A stretch of DNA of 27,680 nucleotides from JAVBLW01 sp031553215 (GCA_031553215.1 JAVBLW010000002.1:1-27680); one strand, 5' to 3'. Shown: positions 14,969 to 22,539, numbered from the stretch's first letter. A program made the numbers and translations. The notes: generated by a model not told the origin, from the sequence alone.

Positions 14969-15610
14969 ATGTGGGAAAGTTTCTTTGAAGAAGAAAGCCA
15001 AAAAGAATATTATAAGAAATTAATGAATTTTCTTGATGAGGAATATAAAAATTATAAATGTCATCCTAATTATGAAGATATCTTTAATGCTTTTAAATAC
15101 ACTAAAGATGTTAAAGTGGTAATATTAGGACAGGATCCATATCATCAAGAAAATCAAGCTCATGGATTAAGCTTTTCTGTTTTGTGTGAAAAACTACCGC
15201 CGAGTTTAAAAAATATTTATAACGAAATGGCTTCTGATTTAAATGTTGTAGTTAACCAGGATGGTAATTTAGATTATTTGTCAAAGCAAGGGGTATTTCT
15301 TTTAAACACTATTTTAACAGTTAGACATGGAGAACCTATGAGTCATAAAAAAATGGGTTGGGAGATTTTAACTGATAACGTCATTGTGAAATTAAACAGT
15401 CAGACAAAACCAATTGTTTTCATACTTTGGGGTGGACCAGCTGGTAAGAAGGCGGATATGATAACTAATCCGATTCATAAGGTAATAATAAGTTCACATC
15501 CGTCACCTTTAGGAGCATATCAAGGATTTATAGGTTCAAGACCATTTTCTAAAACAAACGAATTTTTAAAATCAAACGGAATAGAAGAAATTAAATGGAT
15601 AAAAGCCTAA
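14969..15610 (+). CDS. ung: Uracil-DNA glycosylase, family 1
   Basis: Ung removes uracil from DNA as the first step of base excision repair. The 213-residue product has the catalytic water-activating motif GQDPYH at about residues 54-59. The C-terminal HPSPLGAYQGF segment carries the minor-groove-intercalation loop. ATG 14969 follows a very strong AGGAGGT site. An upstream in-frame ATG (14942) lies inside the hpf terminator hairpin and is rejected. No separate promoter is evident, so expression probably depends on partial readthrough from hpf. Confidence 0.96.
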   Translation: MWESFFEEESQKEYYKKLMNFLDEEYKNYKCHPNYEDIFNAFKYTKDVKVVILGQDPYHQENQAHGLSFSVLCEKLPPSLKNIYNEMASDLNVVVNQDGNLDYLSKQGVFLLNTILTVRHGEPMSHKKMGWEILTDNVIVKLNSQTKPIVFILWGGPAGKKADMITNPIHKVIISSHPSPLGAYQGFIGSRPFSKTNEFLKSNGIEEIKWIKA

Positions 15611-15653
15611 ACTAAAAGATGGAAATTACATAACATATTATGGGGTGGAAATT

Positions 15654-16163
15654 ATGCATGGATATAATTTTGAAAGATTTGCCAATGCAGGTGAATTACA
15701 AAACACAACACAATATGTTGTAAAACAGGGGGATAATTTATACTCGATTGCAAAAACAAATGATGTAACGGTAGATGAATTGATGAATTTGAATAAGATG
15801 TCGTCAAATATGATTTATCCGAATCAAATATTATTTATTCCCAAGAAAAGTAATTATCAGAATAACCAAAGCATTTATAAAAATGAGTATATAACAAAAA
15901 AGGGAGATACTTTAGAAAGTATTATGATGAAGAATGGTATTACTCCTGATGAGTTAGATAAATATACTAGTATTTACAAGTTAGAACTTGAGCCAAATCA
16001 AATTGTAGAATTAGAAGGAATAACTCAAAAAAAAACATATGAGGTAAAGTCAAATGATTCGGTTAATTCAATACTGAATAAACATAATATTACACCAATG
16101 ATGTTGTTGGAACATAATAAGGAAAATTGGTTGAAACCAGGAACTAAGATAATTGTCGGATAA
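15654..16163 (+). CDS. Protein of three LysM-like repeats, no signal peptide seen
   Basis: The 169-residue product consists almost entirely of three LysM-type repeats, at about 21-63 (YVVKQGDNLYSIAKTNDV), 79-121 (YITKKGDTLESIMMKNGI) and 128-168 (YEVKSNDSVNSILNKHNI). The third is the most divergent. LysM binds peptidoglycan or related glycans, yet the N-terminus (MHGYNFERFANAGEL) has no hydrophobic export signal and there is no membrane anchor. It may be exported by another route, bind inside the cell, or resemble spore-associated LysM proteins. ATG 15654 follows GGGGTGG. It lies 43 bp after ung and ends in a terminator. Confidence 0.88.
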   Translation: MHGYNFERFANAGELQNTTQYVVKQGDNLYSIAKTNDVTVDELMNLNKMSSNMIYPNQILFIPKKSNYQNNQSIYKNEYITKKGDTLESIMMKNGITPDELDKYTSIYKLELEPNQIVELEGITQKKTYEVKSNDSVNSILNKHNITPMMLLEHNKENWLKPGTKIIVG

Positions 16164-16180
16164 TTATCTTTTTCTTTTTT
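16146..16180 (+). terminator. Intrinsic terminator after the LysM gene
   Basis: AAGATAATT and AATTATCTT form a perfect 9-bp stem (loop of seven) followed by a long T-rich tract. The stop codon of the LysM gene lies in the hairpin. Confidence 0.88.
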
Positions 16181-16194
16181 ATACTAATAAAATA

Positions 16195-16203
16195 TGATAT
16201 AAT
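16195..16203 (+). promoter_or_regulatory. Extended -10 promoter of trmFO
   Basis: TGATATAAT lies 16 bp before the trmFO start; the -35 position is only T-rich. The inferred transcription start is close to the SD, giving a very short leader. Confidence 0.68.
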
Positions 16204-16219
16204 CTTCATGGTGATTTTA

Positions 16220-17518
16220 ATGATTAAAATAATAGGTGCTGGATTAGCCGGTTGTGAAGCCGCCTTCTATTTAGCAAATAAAGGATATAAAGTTGAATTA
16301 TATGAGATGCGTCCTGTAAAGATGACGCCTGCTCATAAAACGGATAAATTTGGTGAGCTAGTATGTTCTAATTCATTGAGAAGTGATTCTCTTGAAAATG
16401 CAGCGGGGATATTAAAAAAAGAAATGGAAATGTTTGATTCTTTAATTATATCTATGGCTCGAAAACATGCTGTACAAGCTGGTGGTGCATTGGCGGTTGA
16501 TAGAGAAGGTTATAGTGAAGAGATAACTAAAATTATAAGTTCTCATCCAAATATTGAAATAAAAAAAGAAGAAGTAATCTCTATTGATGAAAACATACCA
16601 ACTATTATAGCTAGTGGACCTTTAACAAGTGATGCATTAAGTTTTGCCATTAGAGAAAAATTTGGCGCAGATGATTTTTATTTCTTTGATGCCGCAGCTC
16701 CAATTGTTCTTGCGGATAGTTTGGATTATAGTAAGGTATATTTAAAAAGTAGATATGATAAAGGTGAAGCATCGTATTTAAATTGTCCTATGACAAAAGA
16801 AGAATTTCATAATTTTTATACTGAATTAATCAATGCTGAAGGTGTTGAACCAAAGGATTTTGAACTTAAAGTTTTTGAAGGTTGTATGCCAGTAGAAATA
16901 ATGGCAAAAAGAGGGGAACAAACATTAACATTTGGCCCAATGAAACCCGTTGGACTTGAAACGCCAGAAGGTAAAAGACCCTATGCAGTAGTTCAATTGA
17001 GACAAGATGATGCACAAAAAACAATGTATAATTTAGTTGGTTTCCAAACACATTTAAAATACGGTGAGCAAAAAAGAGTATTTTCTATGATTCCTGGATT
17101 AGAAAATGCAACATTTGTTAAATATGGAGTTATGCATAAAAATACATATATAAATGCACCTAAAATATTAAATCCAACCATGCAAACTAGAGAATATAAA
17201 AACATTTTCTTTGCAGGACAACTAAGTGGAGTAGAAGGGTATATTGAAAGTGCAGCTAGTGGTATACTTGCAGCAATTAATATGGATAGATACTTGCAAA
17301 ATAAAGAATTAGTTGAATTGTCTACTTCAACTGTTATGGGTTCAATGGCATATTATATTTGTCATGCTAGCAAAGAAGGTTTTCAACCTATGAATGCTAA
17401 CTTTGGAATAATGAAGGATTTAGATTTTAAACATAAGAAAAAAGATAGAAAATCTTTGTATGCTACTGCAGCATTGGAAGAAATGAAAAGATTTAAGGAG
17501 TGGTTGAATGAAAACTGA
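16220..17518 (+). CDS. trmFO: tRNA m5U54 methyltransferase TrmFO (folate/FAD-dependent)
   Basis: TrmFO forms ribothymidine at position 54 of tRNA using methylene-tetrahydrofolate and FADH2. The 432-residue length is normal. An N-terminal FAD-binding GxGxxG motif (IIGAGLAGCEAA, about residues 4-15) is followed by a conserved LVCSNSLRSDSLENAAG block with C49. GCMPVEIMAKRG and the C-terminal FAGQLSGVEGYIESAASG are also present. ATG 16220 with SD GGTGAT (16210-16215) is preferred over the ATG at 16208. It ends in TGA, which shows that UGA is a stop here. It overlaps xerC by 11 bp, the same neighbour pair (gid-codV) as in Bacillus. Confidence 0.97.
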   Translation: MIKIIGAGLAGCEAAFYLANKGYKVELYEMRPVKMTPAHKTDKFGELVCSNSLRSDSLENAAGILKKEMEMFDSLIISMARKHAVQAGGALAVDREGYSEEITKIISSHPNIEIKKEEVISIDENIPTIIASGPLTSDALSFAIREKFGADDFYFFDAAAPIVLADSLDYSKVYLKSRYDKGEASYLNCPMTKEEFHNFYTELINAEGVEPKDFELKVFEGCMPVEIMAKRGEQTLTFGPMKPVGLETPEGKRPYAVVQLRQDDAQKTMYNLVGFQTHLKYGEQKRVFSMIPGLENATFVKYGVMHKNTYINAPKILNPTMQTREYKNIFFAGQLSGVEGYIESAASGILAAINMDRYLQNKELVELSTSTVMGSMAYYICHASKEGFQPMNANFGIMKDLDFKHKKKDRKSLYATAALEEMKRFKEWLNEN

Positions 17519-18437
17519 TAAGGAAGCAATTGACGCTTACTACGAATATCTTTATTCAATCAAAAATTATTCTATTAATACTGTGAATAGTTATATAAAA
17601 GATGTAACAGAATTTAGTGAATTCATTTCATCTGAAAAAATGGCTGCGGGTTTACTATTTTTAAAGAATAATCGTGTCTGCAAAAATTTTGTTTCACATT
17701 TAAGCTATAAAAATGATTCCTCAACAAGTATTAATCGTAAATTAAGTAGTCTCAGAACATTTTATAATTTTTTGATGAAAGAACATATTGTGACAGAAAA
17801 TTTTTTTGATAATATTGAAAGTTTAAAGGTTCCAAAAAGATTGCCTCATACTGTAAAAGAAGTTGAAATCGATATGATTTTTAAATCAATTGATAGATCT
17901 ACTCCGTTAGGCTTTAGGAACTATTTAATTGTAGAGGTTCTTTATGGATGTGGCTTGCGTGTTAGTGAATTATGTTCATTAAAAATAAAGGATATAGATT
18001 TTAATAATAGTACAATTAATGTTAGTGGAAAAGGTTCAAAAGATAGAATTGTTATTATATATGATGACTTATCAAAAAATTTAAAACATTATATTACATA
18101 TGAACGACTAGAATTGTTAAGAAAGTCTAATAATATAGAAAATCGAAATTTATTTTTGAATAATAAGGGTACTTCTTTAACTCCACGAGGTGTGAGGGTA
18201 ATTTTAGATAAAATTATTGAAAACATGGGTGAAACATTTAAGATTACCCCACATATGATAAGACATTCATTTGCTACGGCTTTAATTAATAATGGGGCAG
18301 ATTTAAGAAGTGTTCAGGAATTATTAGGACATGAAAATTTATCTACAACGCAAATATATACCCATGTTAGTATTGAAAAGATGAAAGAAACATATAACCA
18401 ATCTTTTCCAAGAGCAAAAAAAATAGTAGAAAAGTAA
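17508..18437 (+). CDS. xerC: Tyrosine recombinase XerC/CodV
   Basis: Xer recombinases resolve chromosome dimers at dif sites together with a partner such as XerD/RipX. The 309-residue product has an N-terminal SAM-like core-binding domain (about 1-95, with YSINTVNSYIKDVTEF) and a catalytic domain. The catalytic residues are visible: R in GCGLRVSEL, K in GKGSKDR, H-x-x-R in HMIRHSFATAL, H in LLGHENLSTTQ and the nucleophile Y in IYTHVS. It overlaps the 3' end of trmFO. In Bacillus clpQ, clpY and codY follow; here a lipoprotein gene takes their place. It is classed by position as the housekeeping CodV/XerC type, not a phage integrase. Confidence 0.93.
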   Translation: MKTDKEAIDAYYEYLYSIKNYSINTVNSYIKDVTEFSEFISSEKMAAGLLFLKNNRVCKNFVSHLSYKNDSSTSINRKLSSLRTFYNFLMKEHIVTENFFDNIESLKVPKRLPHTVKEVEIDMIFKSIDRSTPLGFRNYLIVEVLYGCGLRVSELCSLKIKDIDFNNSTINVSGKGSKDRIVIIYDDLSKNLKHYITYERLELLRKSNNIENRNLFLNNKGTSLTPRGVRVILDKIIENMGETFKITPHMIRHSFATALINNGADLRSVQELLGHENLSTTQIYTHVSIEKMKETYNQSFPRAKKIVEK

Positions 18438-18446
18438 AAGTCTTTA

Positions 18447-18455
18447 TGTTATACT
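18447..18455 (+). promoter_or_regulatory. Extended -10 promoter of the 18488 lipoprotein gene
   Basis: TGTTATACT (TG-n-TATACT) lies 10 bp after the xerC stop, with no good -35. The SD GGAG (18476-18479) follows. Confidence 0.65.
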
Positions 18456-18487
18456 TATTAAAGTAATAATAGAACGGAGAAAAAACG

Positions 18488-19168
18488 ATGAAAAAATTTA
18501 CAGCATTTATGGTTAGCATAATTGGATTATTAATTTTAGTTGGATGTAGTAGTGGTTCAAATACAATAGATAATTCGTCAAATAATAAACAAATAGCAAA
18601 AGACTGGTTACTACCTACGGTTTTAACATATGAAACAGATACTGTTAATACTTTTACTGAAGGTAAAGATCACCTAGAGGTACGTTTGCCTGCGGACATT
18701 CAAAGCAGTTTAAGATTAAATGTGGTGGATTTTCCATCAACTTTTAATCCTGAAAAACAAACAATGAAGATATCTTATGCATCAACAACTGCGTTTTCAG
18801 AATCTGATTACAAAACTTTTATAAATATGATTACTACTGATACAGTAAAAAATAAGATTTCAACCGCGACAAATGGATTAGAACCATTTGACAAGGCTAT
18901 TACAACTCTTACTCCTGAAGAATCTTATATAGCAAGTGCAGATACAAATAAAGTAATTGGTGTTGTGTATATGCCTCTATATGTTACTCGAGTAACATAT
19001 AATAAAAAAGGTGTAGAGACTATTAATTTATATACATATGTATTAGTTCCATTAAAATTAAGTTTTACTACAACTACTACAGAAGGATTTGCGGATACAA
19101 CTTTGAATTCATACCAAACAGTGGAATTCATAGTTAAAAATTCAGCAGTTTGTGATAAAACAGCATAA
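18488..19168 (+). CDS. Putative lipoprotein of unknown function
   Basis: The 226-residue product starts MKKF, has a hydrophobic core (about 6-18) and a lipobox LVGC with the modified C20, followed by a Ser/Asn-rich linker. The mature domain (about 38-226) has alternating hydrophobic strands and a Thr run (SFTTTTTEGF) but no enzyme motif I recognise. It should be anchored to the outer face of the membrane. It has its own extended -10 promoter and a strong terminator, so it is probably monocistronic between xerC and rpsB. It does not resemble the lipoprotein at 4923 beyond the signal peptide. Confidence 0.82.
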   Translation: MKKFTAFMVSIIGLLILVGCSSGSNTIDNSSNNKQIAKDWLLPTVLTYETDTVNTFTEGKDHLEVRLPADIQSSLRLNVVDFPSTFNPEKQTMKISYASTTAFSESDYKTFINMITTDTVKNKISTATNGLEPFDKAITTLTPEESYIASADTNKVIGVVYMPLYVTRVTYNKKGVETINLYTYVLVPLKLSFTTTTTEGFADTTLNSYQTVEFIVKNSAVCDKTA

Positions 19169-19173
19169 TGAAT

Positions 19174-19207
19174 AAAAAAGAGTGATTAACAATCATTCTT
19201 TTTTTGT
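19174..19207 (+). terminator. Intrinsic terminator upstream of rpsB
   Basis: AAAAAAGAGTGATT pairs with AATCATTCTTTTTT (one G-U) around AAC, with further T residues. It isolates the lipoprotein gene from the rpsB unit. Confidence 0.92.
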
Positions 19208-19216
19208 TTTTTGGTA

Positions 19217-19245
19217 TTGATAACATAAAATGATTGTGGTATACT
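19217..19245 (+). promoter_or_regulatory. Strong promoter of rpsB-tsf
   Basis: TTGATA (19217-19222), a 17-bp spacer and TATACT (19240-19245), with TG in the extended position (TGGTATACT). The predicted start near 19252 gives a leader of about 110 nt. Confidence 0.9.
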
Positions 19246-19251
19246 AGAAAA

Positions 19252-19363
19252 GGCATAAAATACACATGCTTTTTGAGTGAGCCGTCTAGTGCAACTTCGG
19301 TTGTGGAGGCGCATGTTGAAAAAAGCAGAGGAAAAAAAACAAAACAAAATGGAGGAATTAAAA
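19252..19363 (+). promoter_or_regulatory. Structured 5' leader RNA of rpsB, candidate S2 autoregulatory element
   Basis: The leader holds a GC-rich stem in an AT-rich background. ACATGC (19264-19269) pairs with GCATGT (19311-19316). GCC-TCT (19281-19287, one bulged G) pairs with GGAGGC (19305-19310). GCAAC (19291-19295) pairs with GTTGT (19300-19304) across a UUCG tetraloop closed by C-G. The whole 3' strand from 19300 to 19316 is paired without interruption; all bulges are on the 5' side, including an 11-nt internal loop at 19270-19280. A competing pairing TGCTTTTT (19267-19274) with AAAAAGCA (19320-19327) excludes the lower stem. The SD GGAGG is at 19351. The regulatory role is inferred. 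Confidence 0.65.
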
Positions 19364-20260
19364 ATGTCAGTAGTTTCAATGAAACAATTATTAGAGTCTG
19401 GAGTACACTTCGGACACGCAACACGTAGATGGAACCCAAAAATGCAAAAGTACATCTATACAGCAAGAAATGGTATCTATATCATCGATTTACAAAAAAC
19501 AGCAGATTCAATCGAAAAGGCTTATGCTGCTTTATTTGAAATCATTAAAAATGATGGTAAGATCTTATTTGTAGGAACAAAAAAGCAAGCTCAAGAGGCT
19601 GTTAAAGAAGAAGCTGAAAGATGTGGACACTTCTACGTTAACCAAAGATGGTTAGGTGGAACTTTAACTAACTTTAAGACTATTAAAAAAAGAATCAAAA
19701 GATTACACGATTTATATAAAATGGAAGAAGATGGAACTTTTACAGCTCTTCCTAAAAAAGAAGTTATTGGATTAAAATCTGAAAGAGAAAAACTAGAAAA
19801 ATTCTTAGGTGGAATTAAAGAAATGAAGAAAGCTCCTGAAGCATTATTCATCGTTGATCCTCGTAAAGAAAAGAATGCTATTTTAGAAGCTCGTAAATTA
19901 AACATCCCAGTATTTGGAATTGTAGATACAAACTGTGATCCAGATGATGTTGATTATGTAATTCCTGCTAATGATGATGCTATTAGAGCAGTTAAATTAG
20001 TTACTTGGGTAATGGCAAATGCTGTTATCGAAGCTCAAGGTGGAGTTGTAGAAAAATTCGAAGATGAAGTTCTTAACTTAGGTGAAGAAATCGCTAAAGA
20101 AAAGAAAGAAAATGCTCCTAGAAGACCATATAACAACAATAGAGAAAATGGAGATTTCAAAAAACCATACAATAAAGATGGAAGAGATTTCAATAAAGAT
20201 AAAAAACCATATACACCAAGAAAAAATAATTCAGAAGCTCCAAAAGCTAAAACTGAATAA
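19364..20260 (+). CDS. rpsB: 30S ribosomal protein S2 with a disordered C-terminal extension
   Basis: S2 is a late-binding 30S protein near the platform that contacts S1/S21 regions in other bacteria. ATG 19364 follows GGAGG and gives the family N-terminus MSVVSMKQLLESGVHFGH. The open frame reaches back to 19277, but that part is leader RNA. Core motifs include TRRWNPKMQKYIYTARNG, FVGTKKQAQ and PVFGIVDTNCDPD. The core ends near residue 245 and is followed by about 53 residues rich in Lys, Asn, Arg, Pro and Tyr, with repeated K/R-K/R-PY units (RRPYNNN, KKPYNKD, KKPYTPRK). This gives 298 residues rather than the usual 240-260. tsf follows after 13 bp. Confidence 0.97.
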   Translation: MSVVSMKQLLESGVHFGHATRRWNPKMQKYIYTARNGIYIIDLQKTADSIEKAYAALFEIIKNDGKILFVGTKKQAQEAVKEEAERCGHFYVNQRWLGGTLTNFKTIKKRIKRLHDLYKMEEDGTFTALPKKEVIGLKSEREKLEKFLGGIKEMKKAPEALFIVDPRKEKNAILEARKLNIPVFGIVDTNCDPDDVDYVIPANDDAIRAVKLVTWVMANAVIEAQGGVVEKFEDEVLNLGEEIAKEKKENAPRRPYNNNRENGDFKKPYNKDGRDFNKDKKPYTPRKNNSEAPKAKTE

Positions 20261-20273
20261 TTAGGAGGATATT

Positions 20274-21173
20274 ATGCAAAAAGTTACACCACAAATGGTA
20301 AAAGATTTACGTGATAGAACTGCTGCTGGTATGCTAGATTGCAAAAAAGCTTTAGAAGCTTGTGATTGTGATATTGAAGCTGCTATCGTTTGGTTACGTG
20401 AAAAAGGAATAACAAAAGCTGAAAAGAAATCAAGTCGTGTTGCTGCAGAAGGATTATGTTCTTTTGTTGAAAAAGGAAATGACATCGTTGTTTTTGAATT
20501 AAATTCAGAAACTGACTTCGTTTCAAAAAATGATAAATTCTTAGCTTTATTAGATAAAGTTGGAAATATTATTATTAATTCAAATGCTACTAATACAGAA
20601 GAAGCTTTAGAAGTAGTTTCTGATTCTAAAACATTATCTACTATTATTTTAGAAGATTCAGCTGTAATTGGAGAAAAAGTTTCATTACGTAGAGTTTCTC
20701 GTATTGTAAAAACTGATGCTCAAGCGTTTGGTGCTTACAAACACATGGGTGGACGTATTGTATCAGTTGCTACTTTAAATGGTACTGATGCATCAGTTGC
20801 AAAAGATGTTGCTATGCATATTGCTGCAATAGCTCCTAAATTCGTATCAGAAGCTGATGTTGATTCTAATATTGTTGAATCAGAAAAAGCTATAATTTTA
20901 GCTGAAATTATTAATGAAAATAATAATTCTGCAAAACCAAAACCAGAAAATATTATTCAAAAAATGGTTGATGGACGTGTAAGTAAATTCTTAAAAGAAA
21001 TTTGTTTATTAGACCAACCATTCGTTAAAAATCCAGATCAAACTGTTGCTGCGTTTGTTCAAGGAAATAAAATGTCAGTAGCTTCTTTTGTTCGTCTTCA
21101 AGTTGGAGAAGGAATTGAAAAAGAAGTAGTAGACTTTGCTGCTGAAGTAGCTGCTCAAGCTGGTTTAAAATAA
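20274..21173 (+). CDS. tsf: Elongation factor Ts
   Basis: EF-Ts exchanges GDP for GTP on EF-Tu. The 299-residue product has an N-terminal UBA-like domain with VKDLRDRTAAGMLDCKKAL and the EF-Tu-contacting signature ELNSETDFVSKND (about residues 75-87). A two-part core and a C-terminal AAFVRLQVGEG-like helix region follow. ATG 20274 lies after TTAGGAGGATATT. It forms the usual rpsB-tsf pair, followed by a terminator that probably reduces, rather than prevents, readthrough into pyrH. Confidence 0.97.
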   Translation: MQKVTPQMVKDLRDRTAAGMLDCKKALEACDCDIEAAIVWLREKGITKAEKKSSRVAAEGLCSFVEKGNDIVVFELNSETDFVSKNDKFLALLDKVGNIIINSNATNTEEALEVVSDSKTLSTIILEDSAVIGEKVSLRRVSRIVKTDAQAFGAYKHMGGRIVSVATLNGTDASVAKDVAMHIAAIAPKFVSEADVDSNIVESEKAIILAEIINENNNSAKPKPENIIQKMVDGRVSKFLKEICLLDQPFVKNPDQTVAAFVQGNKMSVASFVRLQVGEGIEKEVVDFAAEVAAQAGLK

Positions 21174-21175
21174 TT

Positions 21176-21204
21176 AAAGAGGGGCGAATTTGTCCCTCTT
21201 TTTT
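21176..21204 (+). terminator. Intrinsic terminator between tsf and pyrH
   Basis: AAAGAGGGGC pairs with GTCCCTCTTT (one G-U) around GAATTT, followed by a T-tract. No clear new promoter is seen before pyrH, so it is likely a partial terminator that lowers the expression of pyrH-frr relative to rpsB-tsf. Confidence 0.9.
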
Positions 21205-21224
21205 AAAAAATAGGAGTGTGTAGG

Positions 21225-21929
21225 ATGTATAAAAGAGTTCTTTTAAAACTAAGTGGTGAAGCACTTAAAGGAGATACTGGATTCGGTATTGATCCTAAGA
21301 CTGTTAAAGAAATAGCAGTTCAAATTCAAGAGGTTTGTGCACTTGGAGTTGAAATTGGTATAGTTGTTGGCGGTGGAAACATATGGCGAGGGAAAATAGC
21401 TAGTGAATTAGGTATGGACCGAGCTCAAGCAGATTATATGGGAATGCTTGCAACTGTTATGAATGGATTGGCTATTCAAGATGCACTTGAAGGAATGGGT
21501 GTTCCTACACGTGTGTTAAGTGCTCTTGATGTTAAACAAGTTTCAGAACCATATATAAGACGTCGTGCTATAAGACATTTGGAAAAGGGACGTGTATGTA
21601 TTTTTGTTGGTGGATTAGGTTCTCCTTATTTTTCAACTGATACTGCAAGTGTACTTCGTGCTACTGAAATAGAAGCTGAAGTTGTACTTATGGCAAAAAA
21701 TGGTACTGAGGGAGTATATGACTCAGACCCACGCACTAATAAAGATGCAAAAATGTATGATGAACTTACATTCTCTGAAATCTTAAACAAGGATTTAGGA
21801 GTTATGGATTCTACAGCTGCTAGTTTGTGCAAAGATAATAAGTTACAACTTATTGTTTTCAATATGAACAAAGATGGAAATATTTTAAAAGCTATAAAAG
21901 GCGAAAAAATAGGAACAAAAGTAAAGTAA
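21225..21929 (+). CDS. pyrH: Uridylate kinase
   Basis: PyrH phosphorylates UMP to UDP and is the hexameric amino-acid-kinase-fold enzyme of bacteria. The 234-residue length is normal. Motifs include KRVLLKLSGEAL at the N-terminus, VVGGGNIWRG (about residues 48-57) and GVYDSDPRTNKDAKMYDELTF (about 162-182). ATG 21225 lies eight bases after TAGGAG. A GTG at 21216 overlaps that SD and is rejected. frr follows after 13 bp, the common bacterial pairing. Confidence 0.97.
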   Translation: MYKRVLLKLSGEALKGDTGFGIDPKTVKEIAVQIQEVCALGVEIGIVVGGGNIWRGKIASELGMDRAQADYMGMLATVMNGLAIQDALEGMGVPTRVLSALDVKQVSEPYIRRRAIRHLEKGRVCIFVGGLGSPYFSTDTASVLRATEIEAEVVLMAKNGTEGVYDSDPRTNKDAKMYDELTFSEILNKDLGVMDSTAASLCKDNKLQLIVFNMNKDGNILKAIKGEKIGTKVK

Positions 21930-21942
21930 GGAGGAAAATATA

Positions 21943-22488
21943 ATGCCAGATATGATAATGTTAGAAACAGAAGAAAAAATGGACAAGGCTCTTGCTTCTT
22001 TCTCAAGAGAATTGACTACTATTCGTACTGGTAGGGCAAATCCTGCTCTATTAGATACTATTATGGTTGAATATTATGGAGTATTATCTCCAGTTAAGCA
22101 AGTTGCTGCTATTAGTGTACCAGAAGCTTCACAACTTTATATAAAACCATTTGACAAATCTGTATTAAAAGGAATTGAATCGGCTCTTAATGCATCAGGA
22201 CTTGGATTAACACCACAAAATGATGGAGTGGGAATTAGATTAAATCTTCCTCAAATGACTGAACAACGTCGTCGTGAATTAGTTAAACATGTTGGTAAAA
22301 TTACTGAAAATGCAAAAGTTATGGTTCGTAATGTTAGACGTGATGCTAATGATGAATTGAAGAAACTTGAATTACCTGAAGATGATGAAAAAGGTTATTT
22401 AGATGATGTTCAAAAGCTTACTGATGCAAAGATTGTTGAAATAGATAATATTGCCGCAGAAAAAGAAAAAGAATTAATGACAATATAA
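21943..22488 (+). CDS. frr: Ribosome recycling factor
   Basis: RRF splits post-termination ribosomes together with EF-G. The 181-residue product starts with helix I (METEEKMDKALASFSRELTTIRTGRANPALLD-like, residues 7-36), followed by the beta domain (GVLSPVKQVAAISVPEA). Helices II and III then complete the tRNA-mimic shape, with LPQMTEQRRRELVKH. ATG 21943 lies eight bases after AAGGAGG. An in-frame ATG five codons later is possible but less well placed. The gene is followed by a strong terminator that separates it from uppS. Confidence 0.97.
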   Translation: MPDMIMLETEEKMDKALASFSRELTTIRTGRANPALLDTIMVEYYGVLSPVKQVAAISVPEASQLYIKPFDKSVLKGIESALNASGLGLTPQNDGVGIRLNLPQMTEQRRRELVKHVGKITENAKVMVRNVRRDANDELKKLELPEDDEKGYLDDVQKLTDAKIVEIDNIAAEKEKELMTI

Positions 22489-22491
22489 GGA

Positions 22492-22525
22492 AAATATCAA
22501 ACTTTTATAGTTTGATATTTTTTTT
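22492..22525 (+). terminator. Intrinsic terminator of frr
   Basis: AAATATCAAACT and AGTTTGATATTT form a perfect 12-bp stem (loop TTTAT) followed by T8. The descending arm also supplies the -35 of the next promoter. Confidence 0.93.
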
Positions 22526-22539
22526 CTTTATAGTATAAT
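22512..22539 (+). promoter_or_regulatory. Promoter of the uppS-cdsA-dxr-rseP operon
   Basis: TTGATA (22512-22517), a 16-bp spacer and TATAAT (22534-22539). The -35 is embedded in the second arm of the frr terminator, so termination and re-initiation are compacted into about 50 bp. Confidence 0.75.

Noticed and set aside
19277..19363. N-terminal extension of S2 in frame from 19277
   Set aside because: It overlaps the structured leader. The SD at 19351 and family N-termini place the start at 19364.
20082..20264. Separate lysine-rich open frame overlapping the 3' end of rpsB
   Set aside because: It is the +1 shadow of the low-complexity S2 tail; no separate SD or conserved content.
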